Positions 1-8,053 of a stretch of 64,000 nucleotides of DNA are shown piece by piece; position 1 is the first letter of the stretch; each line of letters begins with the position of its first letter. A model generated the notes under the pieces. It was not told where the DNA came from and did not search any database. It saw only the letters and a program-made list of their open reading frames with translations. The position numbers and the translations under genes were made by a program. Source of the DNA: Salinicoccus sesuvii (GTDB lineage: Bacteria > Bacillota > Bacilli > Staphylococcales > Salinicoccaceae); assembly GCF_042648145.1 (NCBI RefSeq), contig NZ_JBHRWV010000012.1, forward strand, positions 1-64,000. The letters run 5' to 3'.

Positions 1-41
1 ACAATCGCCATCTTTTCTTCGAAACTGCGATGTCTGGCCAT
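1..41 (-). CDS. Transposase OrfA, N-terminus only (partial)
   Basis: An ATG at 41-39 on the minus strand is preceded by AGGAGG at 54-49 with seven bases of spacing. It opens MARHRSFEEKMAIV and continues past the window edge. The basic start followed by FEEKMAIV resembles the first helix of the helix-turn-helix in IS3-family OrfA proteins. Only 13 full codons are visible, so the family call rests mainly on the adjacent element end. Confidence 0.45.
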   Translation of the reverse strand, partial: MARHRSFEEKMAI

Positions 42-48
42 TAAAAAA

Positions 49-94
49 CCTCCTAAGTTTACAGATTTTTTATTTCATCTGTAAACTTAGGAGG
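49..94. repeat. Perfect 18-bp inverted repeat covering the transposase SD
   Basis: CCTCCTAAGTTTACAGAT (49-66) and its exact complement (77-94) flank an 10-base loop. On the minus strand the inner arm contains the AGGAGG ribosome binding site of the transposase, so in an RNA started outside the element the site would be buried in the stem. The outer arm is the terminal region of the element. Confidence 0.8.
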
Positions 95-130
95 TAGCAG
101 CTCAAACTTCTGCGGGCATTATTTAAATAT

Positions 131-1810
131 CTAGGCGTTTTCAAGTGCTAAGCCGGTACCGCCTTTGACTTGGAGGTAAGCTGTTTCAAGCACTTGGCTT
201 TCTTTCTCGCGTGTTTCTTCGTCCCATTCAAGAAGATCGCTCATCACATTGATGACAGCATCTTTATACTTTTCGACATTTGCGATATTGAAGTAGAGAT
301 CTCCTGTCCTTCTAACGAAATAGTCGCTTGGATTTGCTGCCATTTCATGCTGAATGCTGTAGATAACTTGGGCGTGGACGTCTTTTGGCAAGCTGTAGTA
401 CTCGGATGCAGTACCTAGGCTACCGATGATTTCGTATAGTCGTTCAACGTTGCTACCATAGTGTCTGGCAAGTCTCTGTCCATTTGTGATAGATAGTCCG
501 TATGATGGTGCACGTTCCGCCATGCGAGTAACGAAGTCATCAAAGCCTTCACTACCACCAACATCCCCACCTGAAATCGGCTGGTTTTTAGTATCGGCTT
601 TTTTAAATTTCAAACCATATTCTTGAGATAGACGTTTCGCAACCAGATCAACAATCTCCTGTGCCATGTGGCGATAGCCTGTAAGTTTACCGCCGGCAAT
701 GGTAATCAAATCACTTTTAGATTCCCAGATTTCGTCTTTCCTTGAAATCTCAGAAGGGTCTTTGCCCGCTTCATGAATGAGTGGTCTAATACCTGCCCAT
801 GTTGATTCAATGTGGGACTCATCAAGGTCGAGCCCTGGGAACATGTTGTTCGTCGTATCAAGCAAGTACTTACGATCCTCTGCTGTTGCGACAGGGTTTT
901 CCTTGTCTCCTTCGTAATGCGTGTCGGTTGTCCCCATATACGTTTTACCATTTCTAGGAATGGCGAAAATCATACGGCCATCGGACTTCGCATCGAAGTA
1001 GACTGCTTGTTTGAGTGGGAAATCTTTCTCATCAAACACAAGGTGAACACCTTTGGATAAAAATAGCTGTTTTTTACCTTTTTTAGCTTCAGCATCATGG
1101 GAGCGTACCTCATCGACCCATGGTCCGGTCGCATTGATCACGCGGCGGCCAAGAATCTGATGCGTGCCGCCATCAATTTGATCTTCAGCATGTACGCCGA
1201 CAACTTTACCTTGATCGTAAATGAATCCGACTGCTTTGACGTGATTGATCGGATCGGCACCAAACTCCGCTGCTTTTTTCATGACTTCAATTGTCATTCT
1301 AGCATCGTCTGTCTTATATTCAACGTAATAGCCGCCACCGAGTAGACCATCACGTTTAACGAGCGGTTCTTTTTCAATAACATCATCTATGCTCAGCATT
1401 TTTCTATGTTCGCTACGTTTTACTTCAGCTAGCATATCGTAGACACGTAGACCAATGCTTGTTGTAAATTTTCCGAAAGTCCCACCTTTATGGAACGGGA
1501 GTAGCATCCATTCAGGTGTCGTTACGTGCGGTCCATTTTCATAAACAATGGCACGTTCAATGCCTGTTTCACGTACAACACCAACCTGGAACTGCTTCAG
1601 GTAACGCAAGCCACCGTGAACCAGTTTTGTGCTGCGACTACTTGTACCTTCAGCGAAATCCTGCATTTCAACAAGTGCAACCTTCATCCCTCGCTTGGCA
1701 GCATCCAGAGCGATCCCCGCTCCAGTGATTCCTCCACCAATAACAACAATGTCATAGTCGACTTTCTCCATATGTTGTAATTGATCTTTTCTAGTTAATG
1801 TGTTCAGCAT
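131..1810 (-). CDS. glpD: Aerobic glycerol-3-phosphate dehydrogenase
   Basis: Oxidises sn-glycerol 3-phosphate to dihydroxyacetone phosphate with FAD at the inner face of the membrane, passing electrons to quinone. The protein has 559 residues, close to the 557 of the Staphylococcus aureus enzyme. It shows an N-terminal FAD-binding fold with VIGGGITGAGIALDAA, then GTSSRSTKLVHGGLRYL and TWAGIRPL, all typical of GlpD. I start it at 1810 because TAGGAGGTAT lies just upstream; a longer in-frame start at 1849 has no such site. It is the last gene of glpF-glpK-glpD, 65 bp after glpK, and presumably depends on the leader terminator and CRE ahead of glpF. An IS end lies 26 bp downstream. Confidence 0.96.
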   Translation of the reverse strand: MLNTLTRKDQLQHMEKVDYDIVVIGGGITGAGIALDAAKRGMKVALVEMQDFAEGTSSRSTKLVHGGLRYLKQFQVGVVRETGIERAIVYENGPHVTTPEWMLLPFHKGGTFGKFTTSIGLRVYDMLAEVKRSEHRKMLSIDDVIEKEPLVKRDGLLGGGYYVEYKTDDARMTIEVMKKAAEFGADPINHVKAVGFIYDQGKVVGVHAEDQIDGGTHQILGRRVINATGPWVDEVRSHDAEAKKGKKQLFLSKGVHLVFDEKDFPLKQAVYFDAKSDGRMIFAIPRNGKTYMGTTDTHYEGDKENPVATAEDRKYLLDTTNNMFPGLDLDESHIESTWAGIRPLIHEAGKDPSEISRKDEIWESKSDLITIAGGKLTGYRHMAQEIVDLVAKRLSQEYGLKFKKADTKNQPISGGDVGGSEGFDDFVTRMAERAPSYGLSITNGQRLARHYGSNVERLYEIIGSLGTASEYYSLPKDVHAQVIYSIQHEMAANPSDYFVRRTGDLYFNIANVEKYKDAVINVMSDLLEWDEETREKESQVLETAYLQVKGGTGLALENA

Positions 1811-1875
1811 TGAAATACCTCCTAGTTTTTTGAAAAATAAAGGCCGCACGAAGGGGTCTTTATTATGAAACGACT

Positions 1876-3387
1876 TTATTTATCTCTACTTTGTTTAGGC
1901 TTGAATGCTTGAGTTGCCTTTACAGCAACCTGCCAGCCTTCATAGAGGGCGTCTCTTTCTTCTTTTTCCATCTTCGGTTCGAATACACTATCTGTTTCGC
2001 TAACTTTTTTCAATTCATCAGTGGACTGCCAGAACCCAACCGCAAGACCGGCAAGGTATGCAGAACCGACAGCTGTCGTCTCAAGTACTTCAGGACGCTC
2101 GACCTTTGTATCTAAGAGGTCGGATTGGAACTGCATCAGGAAGTCATTCGCTGTTGCGCCGCCGTCGACACGCAGTGTTTCAAGCTCAATGTTACTATCT
2201 TTTTGCATGGCGTCGAGAACATCCTTTGTCTGGTAAGCAAGGGATTCGAGCGTGGCGCGCACAAAGTGTTCTTTTTCAGTACCACGACTAAGCCCAAATA
2301 TAGCACCACGTGCTTCGGAATCCCAGTATGGTGCACCGAGTCCAGTAAATGCAGGCACCATGTAGACACCATCAGTGGATTCGATACGGTTCGCGTATGC
2401 TTCTGATTGAGAAGAATTGTTGAACATGCGCAGTCCGTCACGCAGCCACTGGATTGCTGAACCTGCAACAAATATGGAACCTTCCAGCGCATATTTCACT
2501 TCACCATCGATACCGTAAGCGATAGTCGTCAAAAGACCATTTTCACTTTTTATCGCTTCTGAACCAGTATTCATGAGTAGGAAACACCCTGTGCCATATG
2601 TGTTTTTAGCATCGCCTTCTTGGAAACAAGTCTGGCCGAAAAGTGCAGCTTGCTGGTCACCAGCAATACCAGCAATCGGTACGTTGCGACCAAAGAAGTG
2701 AGAAGTTGTTGTTTCTCCGTAGACTTCGCTTGATGATTTAACCTCAGGCAGCATTGAAGCAGGGACTTCAAGCAGATCGAGGAGTTCCTGATCCCATTTA
2801 AGATCGTAAATATTGTACATGAGTGTCCGGCTGGCGTTTGTATAATCCGTGACATGTACAGCCCCTTCAGTGAAACGCCAGATGAGCCAAGTATCGATTG
2901 TTCCGAAAATCAAGTCTCCGTTCTCAGCCTTTTCACGTGCACCATCTACATTATCTAGAATCCACTTAACTTTCGTACCGGAGAAATAAGGATCGAGCAA
3001 TAGTCCGGTTTTATTGCGGAATGTTTCTTCGTGACCTTGTGCTTTCAAATCATCACAAATTTCTGCTGTCTGACGGGACTGCCAAACAATAGCGTTGTAG
3101 ATCGGTCGGCCAGTGTTCTTATCCCATACGACAGCTGTCTCACGCTGATTGGTAATACCAATCCCTTCGACTTGCTCCGGTCGAACATCATTTTCTGTCA
3201 TAACGCCTGCTACGACAGCGAGAACAGAACTCCAGATTTCGTTTGCATTGTGTTCCACCCAGCCTGATTGTGGGAAATACTGCTTAAACTCGGCTTGATT
3301 CGTCCCAACAATATCGCCATCTTTATTAAAAAGAATAGCACGTGAGCTCGTTGTCCCTTGGTCGATTGATAGAATGTATTTTTCCAT
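1876..3387 (-). CDS. glpK: Glycerol kinase
   Basis: Phosphorylates glycerol to sn-glycerol 3-phosphate in the cytosol with ATP, trapping glycerol that enters through GlpF. The 503-residue protein has the FGGY-kinase start SIDQGTTSSRAILF, the nucleotide-binding stretch GTGCFLLMNTG and the C-terminal RVDGGATANDFLMQ, all diagnostic. Length equals the usual 495-505. In low-GC Gram-positives GlpK is activated by HPr-dependent phosphorylation of a conserved histidine; STSHFFGR near residue 230 is a candidate region, which I did not verify by alignment. A GGGGAA ribosome binding site precedes the ATG. It lies between glpF (59 bp away) and glpD (65 bp away) on the same strand. Confidence 0.97.
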   Translation of the reverse strand: MEKYILSIDQGTTSSRAILFNKDGDIVGTNQAEFKQYFPQSGWVEHNANEIWSSVLAVVAGVMTENDVRPEQVEGIGITNQRETAVVWDKNTGRPIYNAIVWQSRQTAEICDDLKAQGHEETFRNKTGLLLDPYFSGTKVKWILDNVDGAREKAENGDLIFGTIDTWLIWRFTEGAVHVTDYTNASRTLMYNIYDLKWDQELLDLLEVPASMLPEVKSSSEVYGETTTSHFFGRNVPIAGIAGDQQAALFGQTCFQEGDAKNTYGTGCFLLMNTGSEAIKSENGLLTTIAYGIDGEVKYALEGSIFVAGSAIQWLRDGLRMFNNSSQSEAYANRIESTDGVYMVPAFTGLGAPYWDSEARGAIFGLSRGTEKEHFVRATLESLAYQTKDVLDAMQKDSNIELETLRVDGGATANDFLMQFQSDLLDTKVERPEVLETTAVGSAYLAGLAVGFWQSTDELKKVSETDSVFEPKMEKEERDALYEGWQVAVKATQAFKPKQSRDK

Positions 3388-3446
3388 GTGTATTTATTCC
3401 CCTTTATTAATAGATTGAATCAAATGAATTCGATGACCCTATTACC

Positions 3447-4265
3447 TTAAATAAGTTTTGAAGCTTTACCCTTAAGCACACTTTTATTAAGAAATACCCC
3501 TAACACTACTACTAAAACGGTGAAGATCAACGCGATGACCAAGAAAATGTTGGCATTACCAGTAAATATGGCGTTGTAAACTGTTGCACCAAGCACACCG
3601 CCCGCGAGTGGTCCAAGTACTGGAACAACAGCGTAAGCGAAGTTTGATTTTCCTTTACCCGGAATCGGCATGATGAAGTGTGCGAGTCTTGGACCCAAGT
3701 CACGTGCCGGATTGATCGCATAGCCGGTTGCCCCGCCGAGGCTAAGACCGATGGCTGTAATCAAGAAACCGACGATCAATGGATTTAGACCTTCTGTAAA
3801 ATCATTCGCGCCGATGAACAGTAATCCCATGACCAAGATAAATGTACCGACAATCTCACTGATGAAGTTGGATACGTAATTGGGGTATGCTGGACCTGTT
3901 GCGAACACACCAAGTTTCGTTCCCTCATCTTCTTCTGCTTTAAAGTGTGGCATGAAGTGCATCCAGACTAGAAAAGCACCGAACATCGCGCCAAGGACTT
4001 GTGCGATGATGTATGGTAATACCATGCTCCAGGCAAACGTACCGGCAAAAGCAAAGCCGAGCGTTACGGCCGGGTTAATATGTGCGTCAGAGAACTGTCC
4101 GACTGCATAGATTGCGAAAGTTACTGCAAATCCCCATCCAAATGCAACGACCACCCAGTCGGCACCTTTTGCAAGAGAACCTTTCAGGTTGACGTTGGCG
4201 ACCACGCCGCCCCCAAATAGTATAAGTATGGCGGTACCGACGAATTCTGCAATGTAAGCATTCAT
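3447..4265 (-). CDS. glpF: Glycerol uptake facilitator (aquaglyceroporin)
   Basis: A 272-residue MIP-family channel that lets glycerol diffuse across the cell membrane. Both NPA boxes are present: DAHINPAVTLG near residue 63 and YAINPARDLGPR near residue 185. The Arg after the second box and the Asp that follows are the aquaglyceroporin selectivity residues. Six hydrophobic helices can be read between them. AAAGGAGTG lies at good distance before the ATG. It is first in the glpF-glpK-glpD unit; the 166 bp between it and glpP contains the promoter, a CRE-like site and a leader terminator. Confidence 0.95.
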   Translation of the reverse strand: MNAYIAEFVGTAILILFGGGVVANVNLKGSLAKGADWVVVAFGWGFAVTFAIYAVGQFSDAHINPAVTLGFAFAGTFAWSMVLPYIIAQVLGAMFGAFLVWMHFMPHFKAEEDEGTKLGVFATGPAYPNYVSNFISEIVGTFILVMGLLFIGANDFTEGLNPLIVGFLITAIGLSLGGATGYAINPARDLGPRLAHFIMPIPGKGKSNFAYAVVPVLGPLAGGVLGATVYNAIFTGNANIFLVIALIFTVLVVVLGVFLNKSVLKGKASKLI

Positions 4266-4307
4266 TGCAAATCACTCCTTTGTTTGTTTGATGGCTAATA
4301 AAACATT

Positions 4308-4351
4308 AAAAAACCCCGCACTGGTAGCCATGCAAAAGCTACAAATGGGGG
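4308..4351 (-). terminator. Leader terminator ahead of glpF, probable GlpP antitermination target
   Basis: On the minus strand a hairpin with arms ending CCCCC and GGGG, with GTAGC/GCTAC in the middle, is followed by six U residues (4313-4308) and then the glpF ribosome binding site. It lies between the glpF promoter and the glpF ORF. In Bacillus, GlpP with glycerol 3-phosphate binds such leaders and prevents termination. That role here is inferred from the glpP gene immediately upstream. Confidence 0.75.
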
Positions 4352-4385
4352 CTCTATTTCTCCGTGTCCTATTAACTTATCTACA

Positions 4386-4414
4386 ATGCTAACTTATGAT
4401 GATAGCGCTGTCAA
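4386..4414 (-). promoter_or_regulatory. glpF promoter with overlapping CcpA (CRE) site
   Basis: On the minus strand TTGACA (4414-4409) is followed after exactly 17 bases by TAGCAT (4391-4386), a good sigma-A promoter. The palindrome TGATAGCGCTGTCA at 4400-4413 overlaps the -35 box and matches 13 of 14 positions of the CRE consensus TGWAANCGNTNWCA. This arrangement predicts repression of glycerol use by CcpA when a preferred sugar is present. Confidence 0.75.
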
Positions 4415-4431
4415 CACTTTAAATTTACTCT

Positions 4432-4977
4432 TTAGTGATTGTCGGAACTAAACCAAAGGTCCGTTTTGCTAGTTGTTACGTACTTAGCACCGGCGGCGAG
4501 AGCGTCTTGTACTTCGCTCTGTGTTTCGATCAGTCCGCCTGCAATGACTTCAGCATTCACTTCTTGTTTAAATAAGTGAATGACTTTTGGTACTACACCT
4601 GGGAGTATCTCAATCAGATTTGGTTCTGACTGTTTAATCAGTTCGATGCTTTTCTCAATGGCTGACGAGTCGATGACGAATACTCTGAGTATCGTTTCCA
4701 TGCCAAGCTGGTTGGCTTTCTTAATGACACGTCCGCGCGTTGAGACAATACCGGTCGGTTTATATTTTTGATGAACGAACTCAAGGGAGGCTGTATCAAC
4801 AGAAAGCCCTTTAATTAAGTCCAGATGCAGGTAGACCTCAAATCCATGGTTTTTAATGGTTGTCAGATGGCTTTCTAGATGGCCAATATGCATATCTAGA
4901 ACAACGCAAGATTTATAACGACTGCCAATCAATTTTTCAAAATCTTTCATCGAACGAATCGCGGGAAGGATGTTCAT
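4432..4977 (-). CDS. glpP: Glycerol uptake operon antiterminator
   Basis: A 181-residue TIM-barrel-like RNA-binding regulator. In Bacillus subtilis GlpP, bound to glycerol 3-phosphate, prevents termination in the glpD and glpFK leaders. Family features visible include the start NILPAIRSMKDFEKLI, HLDLIKGLSVD near residue 52, IVSTRGRVIKKA near 78, LIEILPGVVPKVI near 122 and VIAGGLIETQSEV near 145. It lies directly upstream of the glpF promoter on the same strand, the order seen in staphylococci. The matching target is the leader hairpin at 4308-4351. Upstream, 4978-5182 holds nothing else I can identify. Confidence 0.93.
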   Translation of the reverse strand: MNILPAIRSMKDFEKLIGSRYKSCVVLDMHIGHLESHLTTIKNHGFEVYLHLDLIKGLSVDTASLEFVHQKYKPTGIVSTRGRVIKKANQLGMETILRVFVIDSSAIEKSIELIKQSEPNLIEILPGVVPKVIHLFKQEVNAEVIAGGLIETQSEVQDALAAGAKYVTTSKTDLWFSSDNH

Positions 4978-5182
4978 TATATTACACCTTCGTTTCTAAT
5001 TTATTCTTTTGATTCATCATAGAGCATTAGTGTAGCGTTGTATAGTCATTGGAAATTCGGGTATAGATAGTCACAAACGTAACCATCTGATATCTTGAAA
5101 TGTATAGGAATGGTTGTATCAGTTACATATTACCATGAAAAAGAGGCGTGTCCGAAAAGATACTCGGGCAGGGGGGACGGAT

Positions 5183-6271
5183 ATGAAAACATCACGTAAT
5201 AACGATATGCTTAAAAATCTGCTTGGTATTGAGCATGCCATCATACAGTCACCGATGGCAGGAGGCATCACAACAGTTCGTCTCGTTAGTGCAGTAGCGA
5301 AATCAGGAGGACTGGGAATGATTGGCGCAGGTGGCCTTGCACCTGAAGAATTACGTAAAATAGTGCGCAAACTAAAGAAAAAGAATATCAGCGCTTTTGG
5401 AGTGAATCTTTTTGTGCCATGGAAATTCAAGACAACTGAAGAAGAGATCTCAGATGCATATAAAGCGTTGAAACCATTGTATGACAAGTTTGACCTTAAA
5501 CAACAGGTTGTGGAACCAGTTACCTACGAAATGGTTGAGAAAGCATTCAACGAGCGAATTGAAATTGTAATTGAAGAACAAGTGCCAGTATGTTCGTTCA
5601 TCTTTGGTCTTCCATCCCACCAACAGATCGAAAGACTAAAAGAAGCGGGTGTCATTCTGATTGGCACCGCAACGACGGTGAAAGAAGCAGAGACAGTGGA
5701 GCGTGCAGGCTTTGACGCAGTGGTACTTCAGGGCGTAGAAGCGGGCGGCCATCGGGGATCTTTCCTGGCAGCTGTGGATGACAGTCTGATTGGTCTGATG
5801 AGTTTGATCCCAGAAGCTGCAGATCATCTGTCGATTCCAATAATCGCCTCAGGGAGCATTATGGACGGCCGTGGTATCGCTGCTGCTAGAATACTTGGTG
5901 CGGCAGGTGTCCAACTCGGCACGGCATTCATTTCTACTGACGAGAGTGGCGCGCATACCATCCATAAAAATGCCCTTTCAGCCGATAGAGATACACCTTC
6001 GGTCCTAACAAGTGTATTTACGGGTCGCGCCGCACGTGCGATTAAAAATACGTTCATTACAGATATGTCGAGACAAACACAAAAGCTGGTAGATTATCCC
6101 GTACAACGCAGTCTGACCCAGCCTATACAAGATGCTTCAAAAGCAGACGGTAACATAGATTATGGAATGCTGCTTGCAGGGCAAGGGAAAGCTAGAGCTA
6201 GATATATTTCTGCCAGCGAGTTGATTGAGCAATTGGTTGCTGAAACGCTGGATCTCGGGATGACAATATGA
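5183..6271 (+). CDS. Nitronate monooxygenase-like FMN enzyme (2-nitropropane dioxygenase family)
   Basis: A 362-residue FMN-binding TIM-barrel protein. It shows the family start IIQSPMAGGITTVRLV with SGGLGMIGAG, the VVLQGVEAGGHRG motif containing the conserved histidine of nitronate monooxygenases near residue 192, and the phosphate-binding IIASGSIMDGRGIAAA followed by GVQLGTAF. Such enzymes oxidise alkyl nitronates such as propionate 3-nitronate; close relatives include FabK enoyl-ACP reductases, so the substrate is not certain. I start it at 5183, where GGGGGGA precedes the ATG; an upstream in-frame ATG at 5114 lacks a ribosome binding site. It is transcribed alone and ends at a strong two-way terminator. 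Confidence 0.85.
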   Translation: MKTSRNNDMLKNLLGIEHAIIQSPMAGGITTVRLVSAVAKSGGLGMIGAGGLAPEELRKIVRKLKKKNISAFGVNLFVPWKFKTTEEEISDAYKALKPLYDKFDLKQQVVEPVTYEMVEKAFNERIEIVIEEQVPVCSFIFGLPSHQQIERLKEAGVILIGTATTVKEAETVERAGFDAVVLQGVEAGGHRGSFLAAVDDSLIGLMSLIPEAADHLSIPIIASGSIMDGRGIAAARILGAAGVQLGTAFISTDESGAHTIHKNALSADRDTPSVLTSVFTGRAARAIKNTFITDMSRQTQKLVDYPVQRSLTQPIQDASKADGNIDYGMLLAGQGKARARYISASELIEQLVAETLDLGMTI

Positions 6272-6288
6272 CCATGTTCCTAAAATAA

Positions 6289-6321
6289 AAAGGGTCCCGA
6301 CCAACATGGTCGGGACCCTTT
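6289..6321. terminator. Bidirectional terminator between convergent genes
   Basis: AAAGGGTCCCGACCA and its complement enclose a three-base loop, a 15-bp perfect stem with A and T ends in both directions. It serves the nitronate monooxygenase gene on plus and the DUF2929 gene on minus. Confidence 0.9.
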
Positions 6322-6327
6322 ACGTTA

Positions 6328-6525
6328 TTAATGATTATGCTGAACTTCTTCATTATCTTCTGGTTTCATAATGAGATCTAAGATAACGAGCGCTAATGTA
6401 ATGAGCACCGCAAGTAGTACGCCGCTCCACACATTGTAAGGGCCCCCGCCGCCAAGACTGTTCAGTACAAAGTTAACCATTTGTGTTAGCATTAGTGCCC
6501 AGATAAAACTAATAAGATACCGCAT
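6328..6525 (-). CDS. Small two-helix membrane protein, DUF2929 (YjzD-like)
   Basis: 65 residues with two hydrophobic segments (about 3-22 and 34-52) separated by NSLGGGGPYNVWSG, and an acidic, histidine-containing tail. This matches the DUF2929/YjzD family found near fabH in Bacillus and staphylococci; its function is unknown. GGAGGCAGG precedes the ATG. It points away from the opp operon, with which it shares a 478-bp intergenic region. Confidence 0.7.
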   Translation of the reverse strand: MRYLISFIWALMLTQMVNFVLNSLGGGGPYNVWSGVLLAVLITLALVILDLIMKPEDNEEVQHNH

Positions 6526-6646
6526 GGTCCTGCCTCCACTACAAAATTAGATAAATTAATAATAACGTAAAACGTTTTCGATGTATAGTGCTAATGCTAT
6601 TAAATAAAATTATTGGTATTGTTCTTTCTAAAAATCTCGCTTTATT

Positions 6647-6660
6647 TGAAAACGCTTACA
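6647..6660 (+). promoter_or_regulatory. CcpA-binding CRE site upstream of the opp operon
   Basis: TGAAAACGCTTACA matches the CRE consensus TGWAANCGNTNWCA at all 14 positions. It lies 105 bp upstream of the best opp promoter and overlaps a weaker candidate -35 box (TTGAAA at 6646), suggesting carbon-source control of peptide uptake. Confidence 0.75.
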
Positions 6661-6764
6661 AAATATACATGTATATACCGAAAGTCAGTTGAAATGACTT
6701 ATACATTAGTGTATATTTAGTTCCTATAAAAGCTTAAATATTGTTGCAATTCAAAAAACGTATG

Positions 6765-6793
6765 TTGCAAATTAATTTTCTGACGATTACAAT
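6765..6793 (+). promoter_or_regulatory. Predicted sigma-A promoter for oppDFBC
   Basis: TTGCAA (6765-6770), a 17-base spacer and TACAAT (6788-6793) give a well-formed promoter. It would produce a leader of about 200 nt before oppD. The leader contains a tiny ORF with its own ribosome binding site and a small GCAC/GTGC hairpin. The rest of 6541-7003 holds only the CRE and AT-rich DNA. Confidence 0.6.
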
Positions 6794-6811
6794 ATACTAA
6801 GGTGAATTTAT

Positions 6812-6838
6812 ATGCAAACGGTTGGAATGGTGATCTAG
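6812..6838 (+). CDS. Possible 8-codon leader peptide in the opp mRNA
   Basis: ATG at 6812 follows AAGGTGA with six bases of spacing and encodes MQTVGMVI before TAG. It lies in the predicted 5' leader of oppD. There is no proof that it is translated; it is listed because the ribosome binding site is better than expected by chance. Confidence 0.25.
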   Translation: MQTVGMVI

Positions 6839-7003
6839 ATGATCCTTGGTTGTTGCACATTGTGCATGCAATTATTGAATGGATAATAAGTACATAAGTG
6901 ACCATTATTCATCACTGTATAATTGAGGGTAAAGCGTGAATATCGTAGTACGTTAGTTATTGTCTTGATAATTACGAATCGAGGAAAGAATGGGTGAAAA
7001 CAG

Positions 7004-8053
7004 ATGTCCGAAAATTTGATAGAAGTAAATAATCTGACAACCTCTTTCAAAATTGGCACTAAGTATTTTCCAGCGGTCGACGATGTATCTTTCAGCATCA
7101 AGCCGAATGAAGTACTGGCGCTTGTTGGAGAGTCAGGTTCAGGTAAAAGTGCCACGGCCTTCTCGCTGATGGGTCTTCATAGAAAAGCTCGAATTGAAGG
7201 GGAAGTCAAGTTCCAAGATCAAAATCTATTGAAAGTCAATGAAGGAAAGATGAATAGAATACGTGGAGGCGATCTGGCTATGATTTTCCAAGATCCTATG
7301 ACAGCGCTCAATCCACTGATGAAGATAAAGCAACAGATTGTCGAAACACTTAAGATACATAACACGAAACCGAAAAGCGAAAGAGACGCTTATGCAGTAG
7401 AACTTTTGGATCGTGTAGGTATACCGAGACCCGAGCGGGTTGCGGAAGCATATCCCCATGAGTTGTCCGGAGGCATGCGACAGCGTGTTGTTATTGCAAT
7501 CGCGATCGCGAACCGTCCCAAACTGCTGATTGCTGATGAACCGACAACAGCACTCGACGTAACCATCCAAGCTCAAATCTTGGATCTCATAAGAGAGTTG
7601 CAGGACGACTTGAATTCAGGTGTACTTTTAATTACACACGACCTAGGAGTCGTTGCTGAAATGGCTGATCGTGTAGCAGTCATGTATGCCGGACAGATTG
7701 TTGAAGTTGCACCGGTTAGGGAACTTTTTAAAAATCCAAAGCACCCTTACACGCGCTCACTTTTGAATTCGTTGCCGTCTGAAGATATGCTCGGTAAAAA
7801 GCTTCATGTCATCCAGGGTGTTGTACCGGCACTAAACAAGATGGACCGGACGGGATGCCGTTTTGCACCGAGAATTCCGTGGATCAGCGCATCCGCCCAT
7901 GAAGAAAATCCTCAGCTAAGAGAAATTGGGGAGAACCACTTTGTACGCTGTACATGTTATCAGCACTTCACGCTCGAAGGTGAAGAGGAACCTGACATCG
8001 GCGTCGAGGAATATCAGATTGAAACTGGCGTCGAAGGAGGAACTGTAAGATGA
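7004..8053 (+). CDS. oppD: Oligopeptide ABC transporter ATPase
   Basis: First of the two ATPase subunits that energise peptide import at the inner face of the membrane. The 349-residue protein has Walker A GESGSGKSATAF (near residue 43), the ABC signature LSGGMRQRVVIAIA, Walker B LLIADEPTTALD and the switch histidine in LLITHDLG. The C-terminal oligopeptide/dipeptide module with GCRFAPRIPW and two later cysteines (VRCTC) is the usual OppD/AppD end. It opens the operon and overlaps oppF by four bases (ATGA), implying translational coupling. The order D-F-B-C-A resembles the Bacillus app locus, which also lies next to fabHF and trpS, so the substrates may be longer peptides; that is inference. 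Confidence 0.93.
   Translation: MSENLIEVNNLTTSFKIGTKYFPAVDDVSFSIKPNEVLALVGESGSGKSATAFSLMGLHRKARIEGEVKFQDQNLLKVNEGKMNRIRGGDLAMIFQDPMTALNPLMKIKQQIVETLKIHNTKPKSERDAYAVELLDRVGIPRPERVAEAYPHELSGGMRQRVVIAIAIANRPKLLIADEPTTALDVTIQAQILDLIRELQDDLNSGVLLITHDLGVVAEMADRVAVMYAGQIVEVAPVRELFKNPKHPYTRSLLNSLPSEDMLGKKLHVIQGVVPALNKMDRTGCRFAPRIPWISASAHEENPQLREIGENHFVRCTCYQHFTLEGEEEPDIGVEEYQIETGVEGGTVR

Larger units (their letters stand above)
1..104 (-). mobile_element. IS3-family (IS150-type) insertion sequence, upstream end only
   Basis: The element enters from the left edge, and only the end upstream of its transposase is visible. Read on the minus strand it begins TGAGCTGCTACCTCCTAAG, which aligns with the end of the complete IS150-type element at 28797-30293 (TGAGGTGCACCCCTAAAG). 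A transposase-like start codon follows at 41. The boundary at about 104 is inferred from the TG end and that alignment; the other end and any target duplication lie outside the window. The element stops about 26 bp from the glpD stop codon, so it may have displaced the natural glp operon terminator. Confidence 0.55.

Noticed and set aside
131..1849. Longer GlpD start at 1849
   Set aside because: The extra 13 codons run through the AGGAGG site that serves the ATG at 1810 and have no site of their own.
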